64,000 nucleotides of DNA from Actinoplanes teichomyceticus ATCC 31121 (GTDB taxonomy: Bacteria > Actinomycetota > Actinomycetes > Mycobacteriales > Micromonosporaceae). Position numbers and translations under genes: made by a program. Within the stretch, counting starts at the first letter, position 1. Each line of letters starts with the position of its first letter. The stretch spans positions 7,609,001-7,673,000 of the forward strand of contig NZ_CP023865.1 in assembly GCF_003711105.1 (NCBI RefSeq), read 5' to 3'. Below the pieces are notes generated by a model that ran no database searches, had not been told where the DNA came from, and saw only the letters and a list, made by a program, of their open reading frames with translations. Of the stretch, positions 10,801-20,843 are shown piece after piece.

Positions 10801-11366
10801 AGGTCGGAGATGAGCTTGCCGTAGGTGGTCTCGACGCTCTTGGTGCTCTCCGTGCCGTTGGTCACCTTGCTGCGGTACGCCGCGAGGTCGGCCAGGTTGA
10901 GGTCCAGGCGGGAGAGCAGGATGTCGACCCGGTCCGGGACGTCGTCCAGGGCGGCGCGCTGCTGGGAGTACGGCTGGTTGGCCGCCTCGACCTTGGAGTG
11001 CTCGGAGTTGTACCGGTCGACGGCCGCCTTGACGACCGCCGCGTCCTCCTTGCCGCCGTTGAACGCCTTGTTCAGTTCCTTGTCCTTGGCGACGGCGATC
11101 ATCATCGCGTACGCGCGCTCGGACTGCAGCTGGTCGACCAGGCCGCCGGCGGCCTGGGACAGCGCCGCGAGGGTCCGGGCGTTCTCCGCGTTGTCGGCCT
11201 CGTCGATGTGGTCGACCAGGCCGTTGACGCCGACGATGATCGTCGCCACGGTCGGGACCAGCATGATCAGACCAAGCTTGGACCAGATGGGTAGGTCTCG
11301 CAGCCGACCCGTGGGTCGACGCAGACGCGACATGACGCCGTCCGCCTCACTGGGGCGCTTGCTCAC
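7860..11366 (-). CDS. Nitrate/nitrite-sensor-type histidine kinase of the conservon (CvnA type)
   Basis: A large (1168 aa) membrane sensor kinase. TM1 is about residues 25-45 ([17 protein letters not shown]), an extracytoplasmic NIT-type helical domain spans roughly 50-320, and TM2 is about 345-370. A HAMP-like linker follows, then the ATPase domain with N-box [12 protein letters not shown] near residue 572 and VEDHGIGIS. No standard HisKA H-box is obvious, as in other conservon kinases. Residues 660-1060 are Pro/Ala-rich. The tail (about 985-1140) shares [19 protein letters not shown] and RGVQRG blocks with the protein at 3508-5790. GTG 11366 is preferred over ATG 11396 because AGGAGG lies 8 nt upstream. 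It is the first gene of the operon. Confidence 0.93.
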   Translation of the reverse strand: MSKRPSEADGVMSRLRRPTGRLRDLPIWSKLGLIMLVPTVATIIVGVNGLVDHIDEADNAENARTLAALSQAAGGLVDQLQSERAYAMMIAVAKDKELNKAFNGGKEDAAVVKAAVDRYNSEHSKVEAANQPYSQQRAALDDVPDRVDILLSRLDLNLADLAAYRSKVTNGTESTKSVETTYGKLISDLLSVRDVAAQQASDTSLSDHLRAVAEVARAKEYISTERYIGHQVMGAREFTNTLRQAFLSASLGFEQAKDTLEAVATDGEFEFFTRTTSANPTEREATNLTVPLLASQGTDITKAHLTTDGWEKAMTDYNNTFRQVEVQLDKDIVAQATDLRNSTNRRVFLETSVLLGMLLLAILFAWLVARSMARSLRELRQGALAVAQFGLPHAVSRLRDPALSASLTPAQVADQIAEPLPVRSRDEFGQVTEAFNAVHLEAVRTAAEQAALRASVATMFVNLARRSQILVDRLIGHLDRLERGEEDPDRLAELFQLDHLATRMRRNDENLLVLAGADSTRVQREPAALIDVLRAAQSEVEHYTRIEFGVIDREIEVAAHAVNDMVHLVAELFDNATAFSPPNSNVLVEARRVGDNAVLTVEDHGIGISREQLRDLNERLANPPTVDVAVSRMMGLVVVARLANRHSVRVELRPADRERGTVAEVGLPVSVLATSSSARMPGGYDAPPAAMPSYGEPMALESGRGGYPGDIRPYESPVNGTNGSVPAWSDLTGAAPSNGFGGATNGFVNGSVNGFHGPRSNEPLPPLPSGPISTGPQGFAGLDELAQRRNGHDYQQRPEPEVNGFGAAIPRQLPANPESQSRGSFMPPVSAPPVPPVVSAPPVTSVPPVSSVPPVPSAPPVSAAPIEPAPASPFASAPPAWPPVAGDRETATPHVPENLAAALDMTAEIPRFRSEHAEPHPEVAPPVNPPLAALPASAPPAYDSPDPVSAAPQAADVQATAAAQIAAAQAPAREGAVPFADETMELPIFRELESAWFTTTQATPSKPSVSGSGEEAVVSQRIPTGEPARNAGVPQQAAAPEARELDTATVGAPATAAGAGSHGGAAGSSPWRTAADEGWQAARKASEVTIDTTTTAGLPKRTPMAQLVPGGVDRGGNSVQRRTPEGVRGLLSAYHRGVQRGRTKEQSTNLEETPGGQQPSQAGKEHEA

Positions 11367-11833
11367 GTCACCGTCCTCCTGATTCGGGCCCGGCATTCGG
11401 CTCGCCGAGCTCCGCGCACGGCCGACTCGCCGGGTCGGGCCCCCGAGATTCCATCACGACGAGTGTCAAAGAGAAAGAGCAGGCGGACACGGACCGGTTG
11501 TGTGACGCGATGTTGCAACGTCGTAGTTGGACATCGCCGGCCTGACATCACTGCCTGTAGACGAGCTTGTATCTCAAGGTCACTCATACGGTCGGCGCGG
11601 CGTTGGGGGGTGGGCGCAGGCCGACCGGTCAGATCGTAGTCGATCGCGACAGGACTGACGATGGCTCGGTCTCCCGCGATCGGCAAGGCGAGATGCCGGA
11701 TTATGCCAAGTTTGCAGGCGGGAGTGTAGCCGAACGGTGGAGGCCCGGAACCGGACAGGCAGTTTCGCCTGACGTACGTTCGCTCCTTTCTCGGAAAAGC
11801 GCGAAAAGCCGGACTTCCACCCGGCTACCACCC
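11367..11833. other. Intergenic region upstream of the conservon
   Basis: A 467-nt gap between the conservon kinase start and the end of adenosine deaminase, both on the minus strand. It should carry the conservon promoter. I see no convincing -35/-10 pair, no strong hairpin and no ORF with start and codon pattern typical of this genome. Confidence 0.5.
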
Positions 11834-12955
11834 TCAGCCCAGCAGCTTCGCGTACGCCGGCTTGATCACCTCGTTGATCAGCACCAGGCGCTCGTCGTAC
11901 GGGATGAACGCCGACTTCATCGCGTTGATGGTGAGCCACTGCAGCTCCGCCCAGCCCCAGCCGAACGCCTCGGCGAGCAGGCTCATCTCCCGGCTCATCG
12001 ACGTCCCGCTCATCAGCCGGTTGTCGGTGTTGACGGTGACCCGGAAGCGGAGGTCGTGCAGCAGCTTGATCGGGTGCTCGGCGATCGAGGCGGCCGCGCC
12101 GGTCTGCACGTTCGACGACGGGCACAGCTCCAGCGGGATCCGCTTGTCCCGTACGTACGCGGCGAGCCGCCCGAGCACCGGCGGAGCCGCGTGGGTGCCC
12201 CCGGTCGCGGTCACCGAGCTCGGCCCGGGCACCGGCATGGTGATGTCGTCGACCAGGCGTACGCCGTGGCCCAGCCGGTCGGCGCCGCACCACTGGATCG
12301 CCTCCCAGATCGACGGCAGCCCGAACGCCTCGCCGGCGTGGATGGTGAAGTGGAAGTTCTCCCGCTGCAGGTACTCGAAGGCGTCCAGGTGCCGGGTGGG
12401 CGGGAAACCGGCCTCGGCCCCGGCGATGTCGAAGCCGACCACGCCGGCGTCGCGGTAGCGCACGGCCAGCTCGGCGATCTCCTGGGAGCGGGCGGCGTGC
12501 CGCATCGCGGTCAGCAGCGTGCCGATCCGGATCGGGGTGCCCCGGGTGGTCGCCTCGGCGCATCCGTCGCGGAACCCGGCGTGCACCGCCCCGACCACCT
12601 GGTCCAGCGTCAGGCCGCGCTCCAGGTGCTGCTCCGGGGCGTAGCGGACCTCGGCGTAGACCACGCCGTCGGCGGCCAGGTCGAGCGCGCACTCGCGAGC
12701 CACCCGGTGCAGGCCCTCCTCGGTCTGCATCACCGCGACGGTGTGCGAGAAGGTCTCCAGGTACCGTTCCAGCGAGCCGGAGTCGGCGGCCGCGACGAAC
12801 CAGTCACCGAGCCTGGCCGGATCCCGCTCCGGCAGCTCGTGACCGACCGCGGCGGCCAGCTCGACGATCGTGTCCGGCCGCAGTCCACCATCGAGGTGAT
12901 CGTGCAGCAGAACCTTGGGAGCGTTGACTATGTCGGAGTGTGCAATGCCTGCCAT
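11834..12955 (-). CDS. add: Adenosine deaminase
   Basis: A 373-aa cytoplasmic enzyme converting adenosine and deoxyadenosine to the inosine forms. Metal-binding [10 protein letters not shown] (His-x-His) is near the N-terminus, AMRHAA and [13 protein letters not shown] in the centre, [10 protein letters not shown] carries the next His and catalytic Glu, and [13 protein letters not shown] the following His. The overall form closely follows the actinobacterial type with [21 protein letters not shown] 12955 is chosen because TACGCT sits exactly 6 nt upstream, giving a leaderless transcript; longer N-termini would run into the divergent gene. It belongs functionally with deoA, cdd and the nucleoside transporter. 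Confidence 0.95.
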   Translation of the reverse strand: MAGIAHSDIVNAPKVLLHDHLDGGLRPDTIVELAAAVGHELPERDPARLGDWFVAAADSGSLERYLETFSHTVAVMQTEEGLHRVARECALDLAADGVVYAEVRYAPEQHLERGLTLDQVVGAVHAGFRDGCAEATTRGTPIRIGTLLTAMRHAARSQEIAELAVRYRDAGVVGFDIAGAEAGFPPTRHLDAFEYLQRENFHFTIHAGEAFGLPSIWEAIQWCGADRLGHGVRLVDDITMPVPGPSSVTATGGTHAAPPVLGRLAAYVRDKRIPLELCPSSNVQTGAAASIAEHPIKLLHDLRFRVTVNTDNRLMSGTSMSREMSLLAEAFGWGWAELQWLTINAMKSAFIPYDERLVLINEVIKPAYAKLLG

Positions 12956-12967
12956 CAGCGAAGCGTA
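12956..12967 (-). promoter_or_regulatory. Leaderless -10 element of add, in a 26-nt divergent gap
   Basis: Minus-strand TACGCT (12962-12967) is followed by 6 nt and the add ATG. It touches the Shine-Dalgarno sequence GAGGGA of the divergent methyltransferase gene. Confidence 0.55.
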
Positions 12968-12981
12968 GAGGGAAACCCCTG

Positions 12982-13812
12982 ATGATCGATGGCGCATTGC
13001 CGTACCTGAGGTGCCCGGTGTGTCGACGGACACTCGACCGCCACGAGCGGGCGCTGCGCTGCCCGCTCGGCCACAGCTTCGACATCGCCCGGCAGGGGTA
13101 CGCCGACCTGAGCGCCGGGCGCCTGCCGCACACCGGGGACAGCGCCGAGATGATCGCCGACCGGGCCGCGTTCCTGGCCGCCGGCCACTACGCCTTCATC
13201 TCCGGCGCGCTGGCCGCAGCCGCCACGGCGCAGCCGCCGGCCGCCGGGTCCGGCCCGGCCGGGCTGGTCCTGGACGCCGGGGTCGGCACCGGCGACTACC
13301 TGGCCCGGGTCCTGGACGCCGCGCCGGCCGCCACCGGCCTGGGCCTGGACGTCTCCAAGCCGGCCCTGCGCCGGGCCGCCCGCGCGCACCCGCGCGCCGC
13401 CGCGGCGCTCGCCGACCTGTGGCGTCCGCTGCCGGTCACGGACGCCTCCGCCGCGGTGATCCTGAACGTCTTCGCTCCGCGCAACGGCCCGGAGTTCCGG
13501 CGGGTGCTGCGCCCGGACGGCCGGCTGCTGGTCGTCACCCCGGCCGCCGACCACCTGGTCGAGCTGATCACCGCGTACGGGCTGATCCAGGTCGACCCGG
13601 ACAAGGCGGCCCGGGTCAGCGGCGCCCTCGACGAGCACTTCGAGCGGCTGGACGTCACGACCCACCGGCACCGGATGCGGCTGACCGCCGCCGAGGCGCG
13701 CACCCTGATCGGGATGACGCCCAGCGCCCGTCACGTCCCGGTGGACGCGCTGCCCACCCGCGAGGTCACCGTGACCGCCGCCGTGCGGCTGACCACCTAC
13801 CGGCCGCGCTGA
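12982..13812 (+). CDS. Putative rRNA (guanine-N1)-methyltransferase, RlmA family
   Basis: A 276-aa SAM-dependent methyltransferase with an N-terminal zinc knuckle, CPVCRRTL followed by CPLGH (Cys-x2-Cys, later Cys-x3-His). It then has GYADLSAGR and the SAM-binding motif [11 protein letters not shown], with [20 protein letters not shown] downstream. The zinc finger plus Rossmann fold is the layout of RlmA, which methylates N1 of G745 or G748 in 23S rRNA; some members give resistance to tylosin-type macrolides. ATG 12982 has GAGGGA 8 nt upstream. It faces away from add with only 26 nt between start codons and converges on the DUF4272 gene. Whether it is the RlmA I or II type cannot be told from sequence alone. 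Confidence 0.85.
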   Translation: MIDGALPYLRCPVCRRTLDRHERALRCPLGHSFDIARQGYADLSAGRLPHTGDSAEMIADRAAFLAAGHYAFISGALAAAATAQPPAAGSGPAGLVLDAGVGTGDYLARVLDAAPAATGLGLDVSKPALRRAARAHPRAAAALADLWRPLPVTDASAAVILNVFAPRNGPEFRRVLRPDGRLLVVTPAADHLVELITAYGLIQVDPDKAARVSGALDEHFERLDVTTHRHRMRLTAAEARTLIGMTPSARHVPVDALPTREVTVTAAVRLTTYRPR

Positions 13813-13825
13813 CACGCGCGGCCGC

Positions 13826-14506
13826 TCACACCGAGAGGTCGACCTCTTCCCACTCCGGCGGTTCGTCGTGGTACGGGCCGTGGAAGATGACCGCCCACTC
13901 CAGCGCCCACCGGCGCTGCCCGATCGCGTTGCTGTCCACCTCACCGGGCAGCGGCCGGCCGGTCTGTTCCGCCTCCTGGAACGCCCAGTCCAGGCAGTAG
14001 TACAGGTCGAGCAGCACCGCGGCCTCGGCGGCGTCGCGCACCGCGACCAGCGACCGGGACCGCCAGCGGGCGAACGTCTCGCCCGCCGGCAGATCCGGCA
14101 TCTGGGTCATCAGGTGGTCGTCCGGCGGCACCGTCGGGTCCAGGTGCCGGCCCAGCCCGAGCAGCCAGGCCAGCGCGAAGACCGCGTCGTGGTGCAGTAC
14201 GAACGACCGGTGGTCGCCCTTGGCGCCGATCACGAACTGCCACTCCGGCGGGGTGACCAGCTCCACCAGGTGCGAGCCGAGCAGCCAGCTCATCGCCGCC
14301 TCGGTCGGCATCCCGAAACAGCGGGCGACGACCACGTGCAGCACCGCGGCGCGCGCCTCCAGCTCGGCGACCGGGCGCAGCTCGACCGTGTCACCGAGCT
14401 CCCAGACCAGCGGGAAGGCGGGCGGCGGCAGCGGCAGGCCGAGCCGGGCCAGCTCGTCCAGGCTGGCCTCGCGGACCGCACGGGGGTCGGGGGCGGCCTT
14501 CGTCAT
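13826..14506 (-). CDS. DUF4272 domain-containing protein
   Basis: A 226-aa soluble protein whose pattern (ASLDELARLGLPLPP at the N-terminus, many Trp and Leu, WALEWAVIFHGPYHDEPPEW at the C-terminus) fits the DUF4272 family, of unknown function. It starts 6 nt after the deoA stop. A TAGCCT hexamer 8 nt before ATG 14506, inside the last codons of deoA, could give an additional near-leaderless transcript. No membrane segment or catalytic motif is visible. Confidence 0.78.
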   Translation of the reverse strand: MTKAAPDPRAVREASLDELARLGLPLPPPAFPLVWELGDTVELRPVAELEARAAVLHVVVARCFGMPTEAAMSWLLGSHLVELVTPPEWQFVIGAKGDHRSFVLHHDAVFALAWLLGLGRHLDPTVPPDDHLMTQMPDLPAGETFARWRSRSLVAVRDAAEAAVLLDLYYCLDWAFQEAEQTGRPLPGEVDSNAIGQRRWALEWAVIFHGPYHDEPPEWEEVDLSV

Positions 14507-14512
14507 GGTGGG

Positions 14513-15790
14513 TCAGGCTATGCGGTCGAGCAGCAGACCGGCAGGGGCGGGTGCGCCGGTCCCGATGCTGATCGCGGCGACCGCGTCGGCCCGGGCCGCC
14601 GGGATCCGCGCCTCGTCGTCGGCGCGCAGTTCCAGCAGCACGTCGCCGGCCCGTACCCGGTCGCCGGGCTTGACCCTGAGCTGCACCCCGGCGCCGAAGC
14701 TGACCGGGTCCTCCTTGCGGGCCCGGCCGGCGCCGAGGCGCCAGGCCGCGATGCCGATGCCGTACGCGTCCATCGCGGTCACCACGCCGTCGCTCTCGGC
14801 GCGCAACACCTCGGTGTGCGCGGCGGACGGCAGCGGGGCGTCCGGGTCGCCGCCCTGCGCGCGGATCATCGCCTTCCAGGTGTCCATCGCCGCGCCGGAC
14901 GCCAGCACCTTCTCCGGGTCGGCGTCCACCCCGGCCGCGGCCAGCATCTCCCGGGCCAGCGCCAGGGTCAGCTCGACCACGTCGGCCGGTCCGCCGCCGG
15001 CCAGCACCTCGACCGACTCGGCCACCTCGTTGGCGTTGCCGATGGCCAGGCCGAGCGGGGTGCTCATGTCGGTGAGCAGGGCGACCGTGGTGACCCCGCT
15101 GTCCTTGCCCAGCTGCACCATGGTCCGGGCCAGCTCCTGCGCGGTGGCCAGGTCCTTCATGAACGCGCCGGAGCCGACCTTGACGTCGAGCACCAGCGCG
15201 CCGGTGCCCTCGGCGATCTTCTTGCTCATGATCGAGCTGGCGATCAGCGGGATGGCCTCGACCGTGCCGGTGACGTCGCGCAGCGCGTACAGCTTGCGGT
15301 CGGCCGGGGCCAGGCCCTCGCCGGCCGCGCAGATCACCGCGCCGATGTCCCGCAGCTGCGCGATGAACTCGGCGTTGCTGAGCCGGGCCCGCCAGCCCGG
15401 GATCGACTCCAGCTTGTCCAGGGTGCCGCCGGTGTGCCCGAGGCCGCGGCCGGACAGCTGCGGCACGGCCACGCCGCATGCGGCCACCAGCGGGGTCAGC
15501 GGCAGCGTGATCTTGTCGCCGACGCCGCCGGTGGAGTGCTTGTCGGCGGTCGGCCGGGACACCGCGGACAGGTCCAGCCGTTCGCCGCTGGCGATCATCG
15601 CGGCCGTCCACCGGGCGATCTCGGCCGGTGTCATCCCGCGCAGCAGGATCGCCATGGCCAGCGCGGACATCTGCTCGTCGGCGACCACACCGCGGGTGTA
15701 GGCGTCGACCACCCAGTCGATCTGCGCGTCGGTGAGGGTGTGCCCGTCCCGCTTGGCCCGGATCACGTCAACTGCGGCGAACCCGCTCAC
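14513..15790 (-). CDS. deoA: Thymidine phosphorylase
   Basis: A 425-aa enzyme that converts thymidine or deoxyuridine plus phosphate to the base and 2-deoxyribose-1-phosphate. Diagnostic motifs are DKHSTGGVGDK (phosphate site), the family signature SGRGLGHTGGTLDKLES, and SSIMSKKIAEG. The length is normal. GTG 15790 has GGAGGAAAA immediately before it and overlaps the cdd stop by 4 nt (GTGA). It lies in the cdd-deoA-DUF4272 unit and supplies the sugar phosphate later handled by DeoC. Confidence 0.96.
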   Translation of the reverse strand: MSGFAAVDVIRAKRDGHTLTDAQIDWVVDAYTRGVVADEQMSALAMAILLRGMTPAEIARWTAAMIASGERLDLSAVSRPTADKHSTGGVGDKITLPLTPLVAACGVAVPQLSGRGLGHTGGTLDKLESIPGWRARLSNAEFIAQLRDIGAVICAAGEGLAPADRKLYALRDVTGTVEAIPLIASSIMSKKIAEGTGALVLDVKVGSGAFMKDLATAQELARTMVQLGKDSGVTTVALLTDMSTPLGLAIGNANEVAESVEVLAGGGPADVVELTLALAREMLAAAGVDADPEKVLASGAAMDTWKAMIRAQGGDPDAPLPSAAHTEVLRAESDGVVTAMDAYGIGIAAWRLGAGRARKEDPVSFGAGVQLRVKPGDRVRAGDVLLELRADDEARIPAARADAVAAISIGTGAPAPAGLLLDRIA

Positions 15791-16497
15791 TTTTCCTCCC
15801 AGCGCTGCGGGATCCCGTCCGGCAGCTCACCCTCGCCCGCCCAGGACAGGTTGCCCTGGGCGTCCACCACCACGATCCGCGGAGTGCGGACCGAGCCCCA
15901 GGCCACTGCGGCCGAAGCCGACGGGAAGTTCGGCCCCTCCTCGAGGATCCCCTTGTCCTCCCCGGAGCCCGGCGCGCCCGACGAGCGCTCCCAGTAGGCG
16001 GTCCAGATCGTCTCGCCGCCGGACAGGTCCGGGTGCACGAAGACGGTGCCGCGCCCGCGCCACTTGGCCAGCTCGGCGGGGACCTCGGGACCGCCGGCCG
16101 AGCCGGTGACCTTCTCCATGTCCACCCAGCCGAAGGCGTGCGGCAGCAGCTCGTCCATCCGCAGCGGCCGGGGCAGCGCCTCGACCAGCAGGTCCGGGCC
16201 GCCGTGCTCCCACAGCAGCTGCCGGCAGCGCCCGCAGGGCATCAGCGGCGCGCCGGTCGCGTCGACGCAGGAGATCGCGACGAGCTTGCCTCCGCCGGTC
16301 GCGTGCAGCGAGCTCACCATGCCGCACTCGGCGCACAGCGTCATGCCGATGGAGGCGTTCTCCACGTTGCAGCCCACCACGACCCGGCCGTCGTCGACCA
16401 GTCCGGCCACCCCGACCGGATAGTCGGACGCGGGCACGTAGGCACGCCGCATCACCTCGATGGCGGCGGCGCGCAGCGCCGCCCAGTCGATCTCCAT
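15787..16497 (-). CDS. cdd: Cytidine deaminase with an extra C-terminal domain
   Basis: Residues 1-130 are a standard zinc cytidine deaminase: NVENASIGMTLCAECGM carries the proton-shuttle Glu57 and ligands Cys55/Cys58 region, and PCGRC (88-91) supplies the remaining zinc cysteines. The enzyme deaminates cytidine and deoxycytidine to the uridine forms. The protein is 236 aa, about 100 longer than the usual 125-135 aa. The extension (about 135-236) begins PAELAKWRGRGTVFVHP and contains ETIWTAYW and TPRIVVVDAQGNLSWAG; I do not recognise it. The gene heads the cdd-deoA-DUF4272 transcript, 38 nt or more after a terminator. Confidence 0.92.
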   Translation of the reverse strand: MEIDWAALRAAAIEVMRRAYVPASDYPVGVAGLVDDGRVVVGCNVENASIGMTLCAECGMVSSLHATGGGKLVAISCVDATGAPLMPCGRCRQLLWEHGGPDLLVEALPRPLRMDELLPHAFGWVDMEKVTGSAGGPEVPAELAKWRGRGTVFVHPDLSGGETIWTAYWERSSGAPGSGEDKGILEEGPNFPSASAAVAWGSVRTPRIVVVDAQGNLSWAGEGELPDGIPQRWEEK

Positions 16498-16534
16498 GAT
16501 CTCGATTCTGCCCCACTGTTTCGTCTGCCAAAGA

Positions 16535-16564
16535 CGGATGCCCGGGCAAGGGCCCGGGCATCCG
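16535..16564 (-). terminator. Terminator between nucleoside transporter and cdd
   Basis: A perfect 13-bp stem containing GATGCCCGGGC with a 4-nt AAGG loop lies 12 nt past the permease stop and 37 nt before the cdd start. It separates the transporter operon from cdd-deoA, or acts as an attenuator between them. Confidence 0.82.
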
Positions 16565-16576
16565 CAGGAAAAGAAC

Positions 16577-17848
16577 TCAACCCTTGACGTACGGGATACC
16601 GTCCGCCGCCGGCGCCCGGACCCGGCCGACCAGACCGGCCACCGCGATGATGGTCGCCAGGTACGGCAGCATGTTCAGGAACTGGCTCGGCACCGGGCTG
16701 TTGATGGCGCTCAGGTAGGTCGCCAGCTTCTGCGCGAAGCCGAAGAACAGCGCCGCGCCGAACGCCCCGACCGGCGTGAACCGGCCGAAGATCAGCGCGG
16801 CCAGTGCGATGAAGCCCGCCCCGGCGGTCATGTTCTTGGTGAAGCTGCCGGTCGCCACCAGCGTGAAGTACGCCCCGCCGAGGCCCGCGACCACGCCGCC
16901 GAGCAGCACGTTCGCGTAGCGCAGCCCGCGCACCCGGATACCCACCGTGTCGGCCGCGGTGGGGTGCTCGCCGACCGCCCGGGTCCGCAGGCCCCAGCGG
17001 GTCCGGTTGAGCCCGAAATGGATCAGCACGACCAGGCCGAGCGCCAGCCACAGCAGCAGGTTGGCGTTGAACAGCACCGGCCCGATCACCGGGATGTCGG
17101 CCAGCCCGGGGATCCGCCAGACCGGCATCTGCGGCGGCTGGTTGTAGCCGGCCGCGTCGGGCTGCATCAGCCGCTCGTAGAGGAAGCCGGTGATGCCGAG
17201 CGCGAACAGGTTGAGCACGATGCCGACCACGGTCTGGTCGACCAGGTAGCGGATCGACAGGACGGCCAGGATCGCGGCGATGATGACACCGCCGACCGCC
17301 GCGCTGATCAGCCCGGCCCAGACGCTGCCGGCCATGGTGCCGACCAGGGCGCCGGCGAACGCGCCCATCAGGAACTGCCCCTCGATCGCGACGTTGACCA
17401 CGCCGGAGCGCTCGCCGAGCACGCCGGCCAGCGCGCCCAGGATCAGCGGCAGGGCCAGCTGCAACGTGCCGCTCGAGGTGTCCACCAGGGGCATGAACTG
17501 GCCGGCCACCTGCCAGCACAGGAAGGACAGCACGAAGGTCAGGATGCCCGCCCCGAGCAGCGCGTTCGACCAGCGCTTGGCCAGACCGGCGACCAGCACA
17601 CCGCCGGCGACGGCGGTCAGCACGCCGAACAGGACGGCGCCGAGCTGGCCGTTGATCGAGATCGCGGCGCCCTGCGCGTCGTCGCTGAGGGTGAAGCGTG
17701 CGGTCTCGCTGGGCGCGAGCGAGCCGAAGACGGACGCGGCGACGATACCGATCAGGATCAGCGCCACGCCGAGCCGGCGCTGCCGGGTCCAGAACGGATC
17801 CGGTGCGGCGACGACCTCGGTCGCCTCCGCCACAGTCGTGGTCGACAT
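16577..17848 (-). CDS. Nucleoside ABC transporter permease (second permease)
   Basis: A 423-aa multi-span inner-membrane permease of the branched-chain-amino-acid/nucleoside type. It shows about eight to ten hydrophobic helices, GVLGERSGVVNVAIEGQFLMGAF (the permease motif near the ATPase contact), and a final FGRFTPVGAFGAALFFGFAQ. With the adjoining permease, ATPase and BMP lipoprotein it forms a nucleoside importer of the BmpA/NupABC kind. ATG 17848 lies 4 nt after the first permease stop, and a terminator follows the gene. Confidence 0.92.
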   Translation of the reverse strand: MSTTTVAEATEVVAAPDPFWTRQRRLGVALILIGIVAASVFGSLAPSETARFTLSDDAQGAAISINGQLGAVLFGVLTAVAGGVLVAGLAKRWSNALLGAGILTFVLSFLCWQVAGQFMPLVDTSSGTLQLALPLILGALAGVLGERSGVVNVAIEGQFLMGAFAGALVGTMAGSVWAGLISAAVGGVIIAAILAVLSIRYLVDQTVVGIVLNLFALGITGFLYERLMQPDAAGYNQPPQMPVWRIPGLADIPVIGPVLFNANLLLWLALGLVVLIHFGLNRTRWGLRTRAVGEHPTAADTVGIRVRGLRYANVLLGGVVAGLGGAYFTLVATGSFTKNMTAGAGFIALAALIFGRFTPVGAFGAALFFGFAQKLATYLSAINSPVPSQFLNMLPYLATIIAVAGLVGRVRAPAADGIPYVKG

Positions 17849-17852
17849 GGTC

Positions 17853-19117
17853 TCAGCCCTTCGCCGGAGTGACGCTCGGCCCGGCGGCGCGGGCGGCGCG
17901 AAGTCGGAAGATCGCCTTCACCAGGGCGGGCGCGGCGATGAAGATGACGATCAGGGCCTGCAGCACGGTGACCAGCTCCAGCGAGATGCCGGTGTACGCC
18001 TGCATCCGGTTGCCGCCGGCCCGCAGCGCGCCGAACAGCAGCGCGGCGAGCAGGGTGCCCCACGGGCGGTTGCGACCGAGCAGCGCGACGAGCAGCCCGT
18101 CGAAGCCGATGTTGCCGGCCACGGACGGGGTCAGCGCGTGGGCCGTGCCCAGCACCTGGCTCGCGCCGCCGAGCCCGGCCAGGCCACCGGCGACCGCCAT
18201 CAGCAGCGCGTACGTCTTGGCGACGCTGATCCCGGCGGTCTTCGCGGCGTGCGGGTTCGCGCCCACCGCGCGCAGCTCGAAGCCGAACGCGGAGCGGTTG
18301 AGCAGCCAGGCCACCGCGGCCGTGACCAGCACCGCGAGCACGATGCCCAGGTGCACCCGCAGCGCGCCGCCGAACGAGGGCAGCTGGGCCGACTCGGCGA
18401 CCACCTTGCTGATCGCGTCGGTGCGGCCCGGGTCCTGGATGCCCTTCTGGATGACCAGCCAGGACAGGAACAGTCCGGCCGTGTAGTTGAGCATGATCGT
18501 GGTGATCACCTCGTGGGCGCCGGTCCGCGCCTTGAGCAGGCCGGGCAGGAAGCCCCAGAGGGCGCCGCCCAGCGCACCGGCGACCAGCGCGACCAGCAGG
18601 TTGAGCACGATCGGCAGGCCGAAGGCGAAGCCGGCCACGCCGGCCGCGATGCAGCCGAGCACGGCCTGGCCCTGGGCGCCGATGTTGAACAGGCCGCCGC
18701 GGAAGGCCAGCGAGACGGACAGACCGGTGAAGACCAGAGGGGTGGCGTAGGTCATCGTCTCGGACAGCGGCGCCAGCGCGTCCTGCCAGCTGCCGCTGCC
18801 GGACACCCACGCGTCGATCGCCTCCGGGTCGCCGAGCGCGCCCTTGAGCAGGTCGGAGTAGGCGGCGCTGATCAGGTCCCAGCTCGCGGTGAGCGCGTCG
18901 CCCGGCCGGGCGGTGAAGTAGGTGAACTTCTCCAGCACGGCCGCGTCGGACACCACGATCAGCACGGCGCCGATCACCACGGCCAGCAGGATCGACAGGA
19001 CCGTGACGGTGAACCCGTTCGCGGCCCACAGGTTGCGCAGGAAGAGGTCGAGGAAGGACTCGCGCTCGGCCGGTTTCTGCGCCGGCTCGTGCGGCGCCTT
19101 GGTGGTCGCTTCGGCGG

Positions 19118-19121
<4 letters not shown>
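17853..19121 (-). CDS. Nucleoside ABC transporter permease (first permease)
   Basis: A 422-aa inner-membrane permease. A cytoplasmic N-terminus (about 25 aa) precedes TM1 (GFTVTVLSILLAVVIGAVLIVV). An extracytoplasmic segment follows, then SVSLAFRGGLFNIGAQGQAVLG, the permease motif matching BmpC-type transporters. Six or more further helices complete it. GTG 19121 overlaps the ATPase stop by 4 nt. It pairs with the next permease as a heterodimeric channel. Confidence 0.92.
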
Positions 19122-20734
<1,613 letters not shown>

Positions 20735-20782
20735 CGGAATCTCCCGACTTCGGTACTGGGCCTGGTGGATGTGTCAAGGCGA

Positions 20783-20826
20783 GCCGCCGCTCGGCCACGG
20801 GTCGGAGCCCGTGGCCGCGCGGCGGC
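20783..20826 (-). promoter_or_regulatory. Intercistronic hairpin between BMP lipoprotein and ATPase genes
   Basis: A 19-bp stem with one mismatch and a 6-nt loop fills most of the 109-nt gap between the lipoprotein stop and the ATPase start. Such a structure could stop part of transcription or protect the upstream mRNA, so the binding protein is made in excess over the membrane parts (inference from other ABC operons). Confidence 0.7.
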
Positions 20827-20843
20827 CGAATGTTACTACCGGG

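Noticed and set aside
7857..11294. A very long plus-strand ORF (over 1100 codons) opposite the conservon kinase
   Set aside because: It is a high-GC antisense shadow: Arg/Gly/Ala-rich, no domain, and fully overlapped by the recognised kinase and Roadblock genes.
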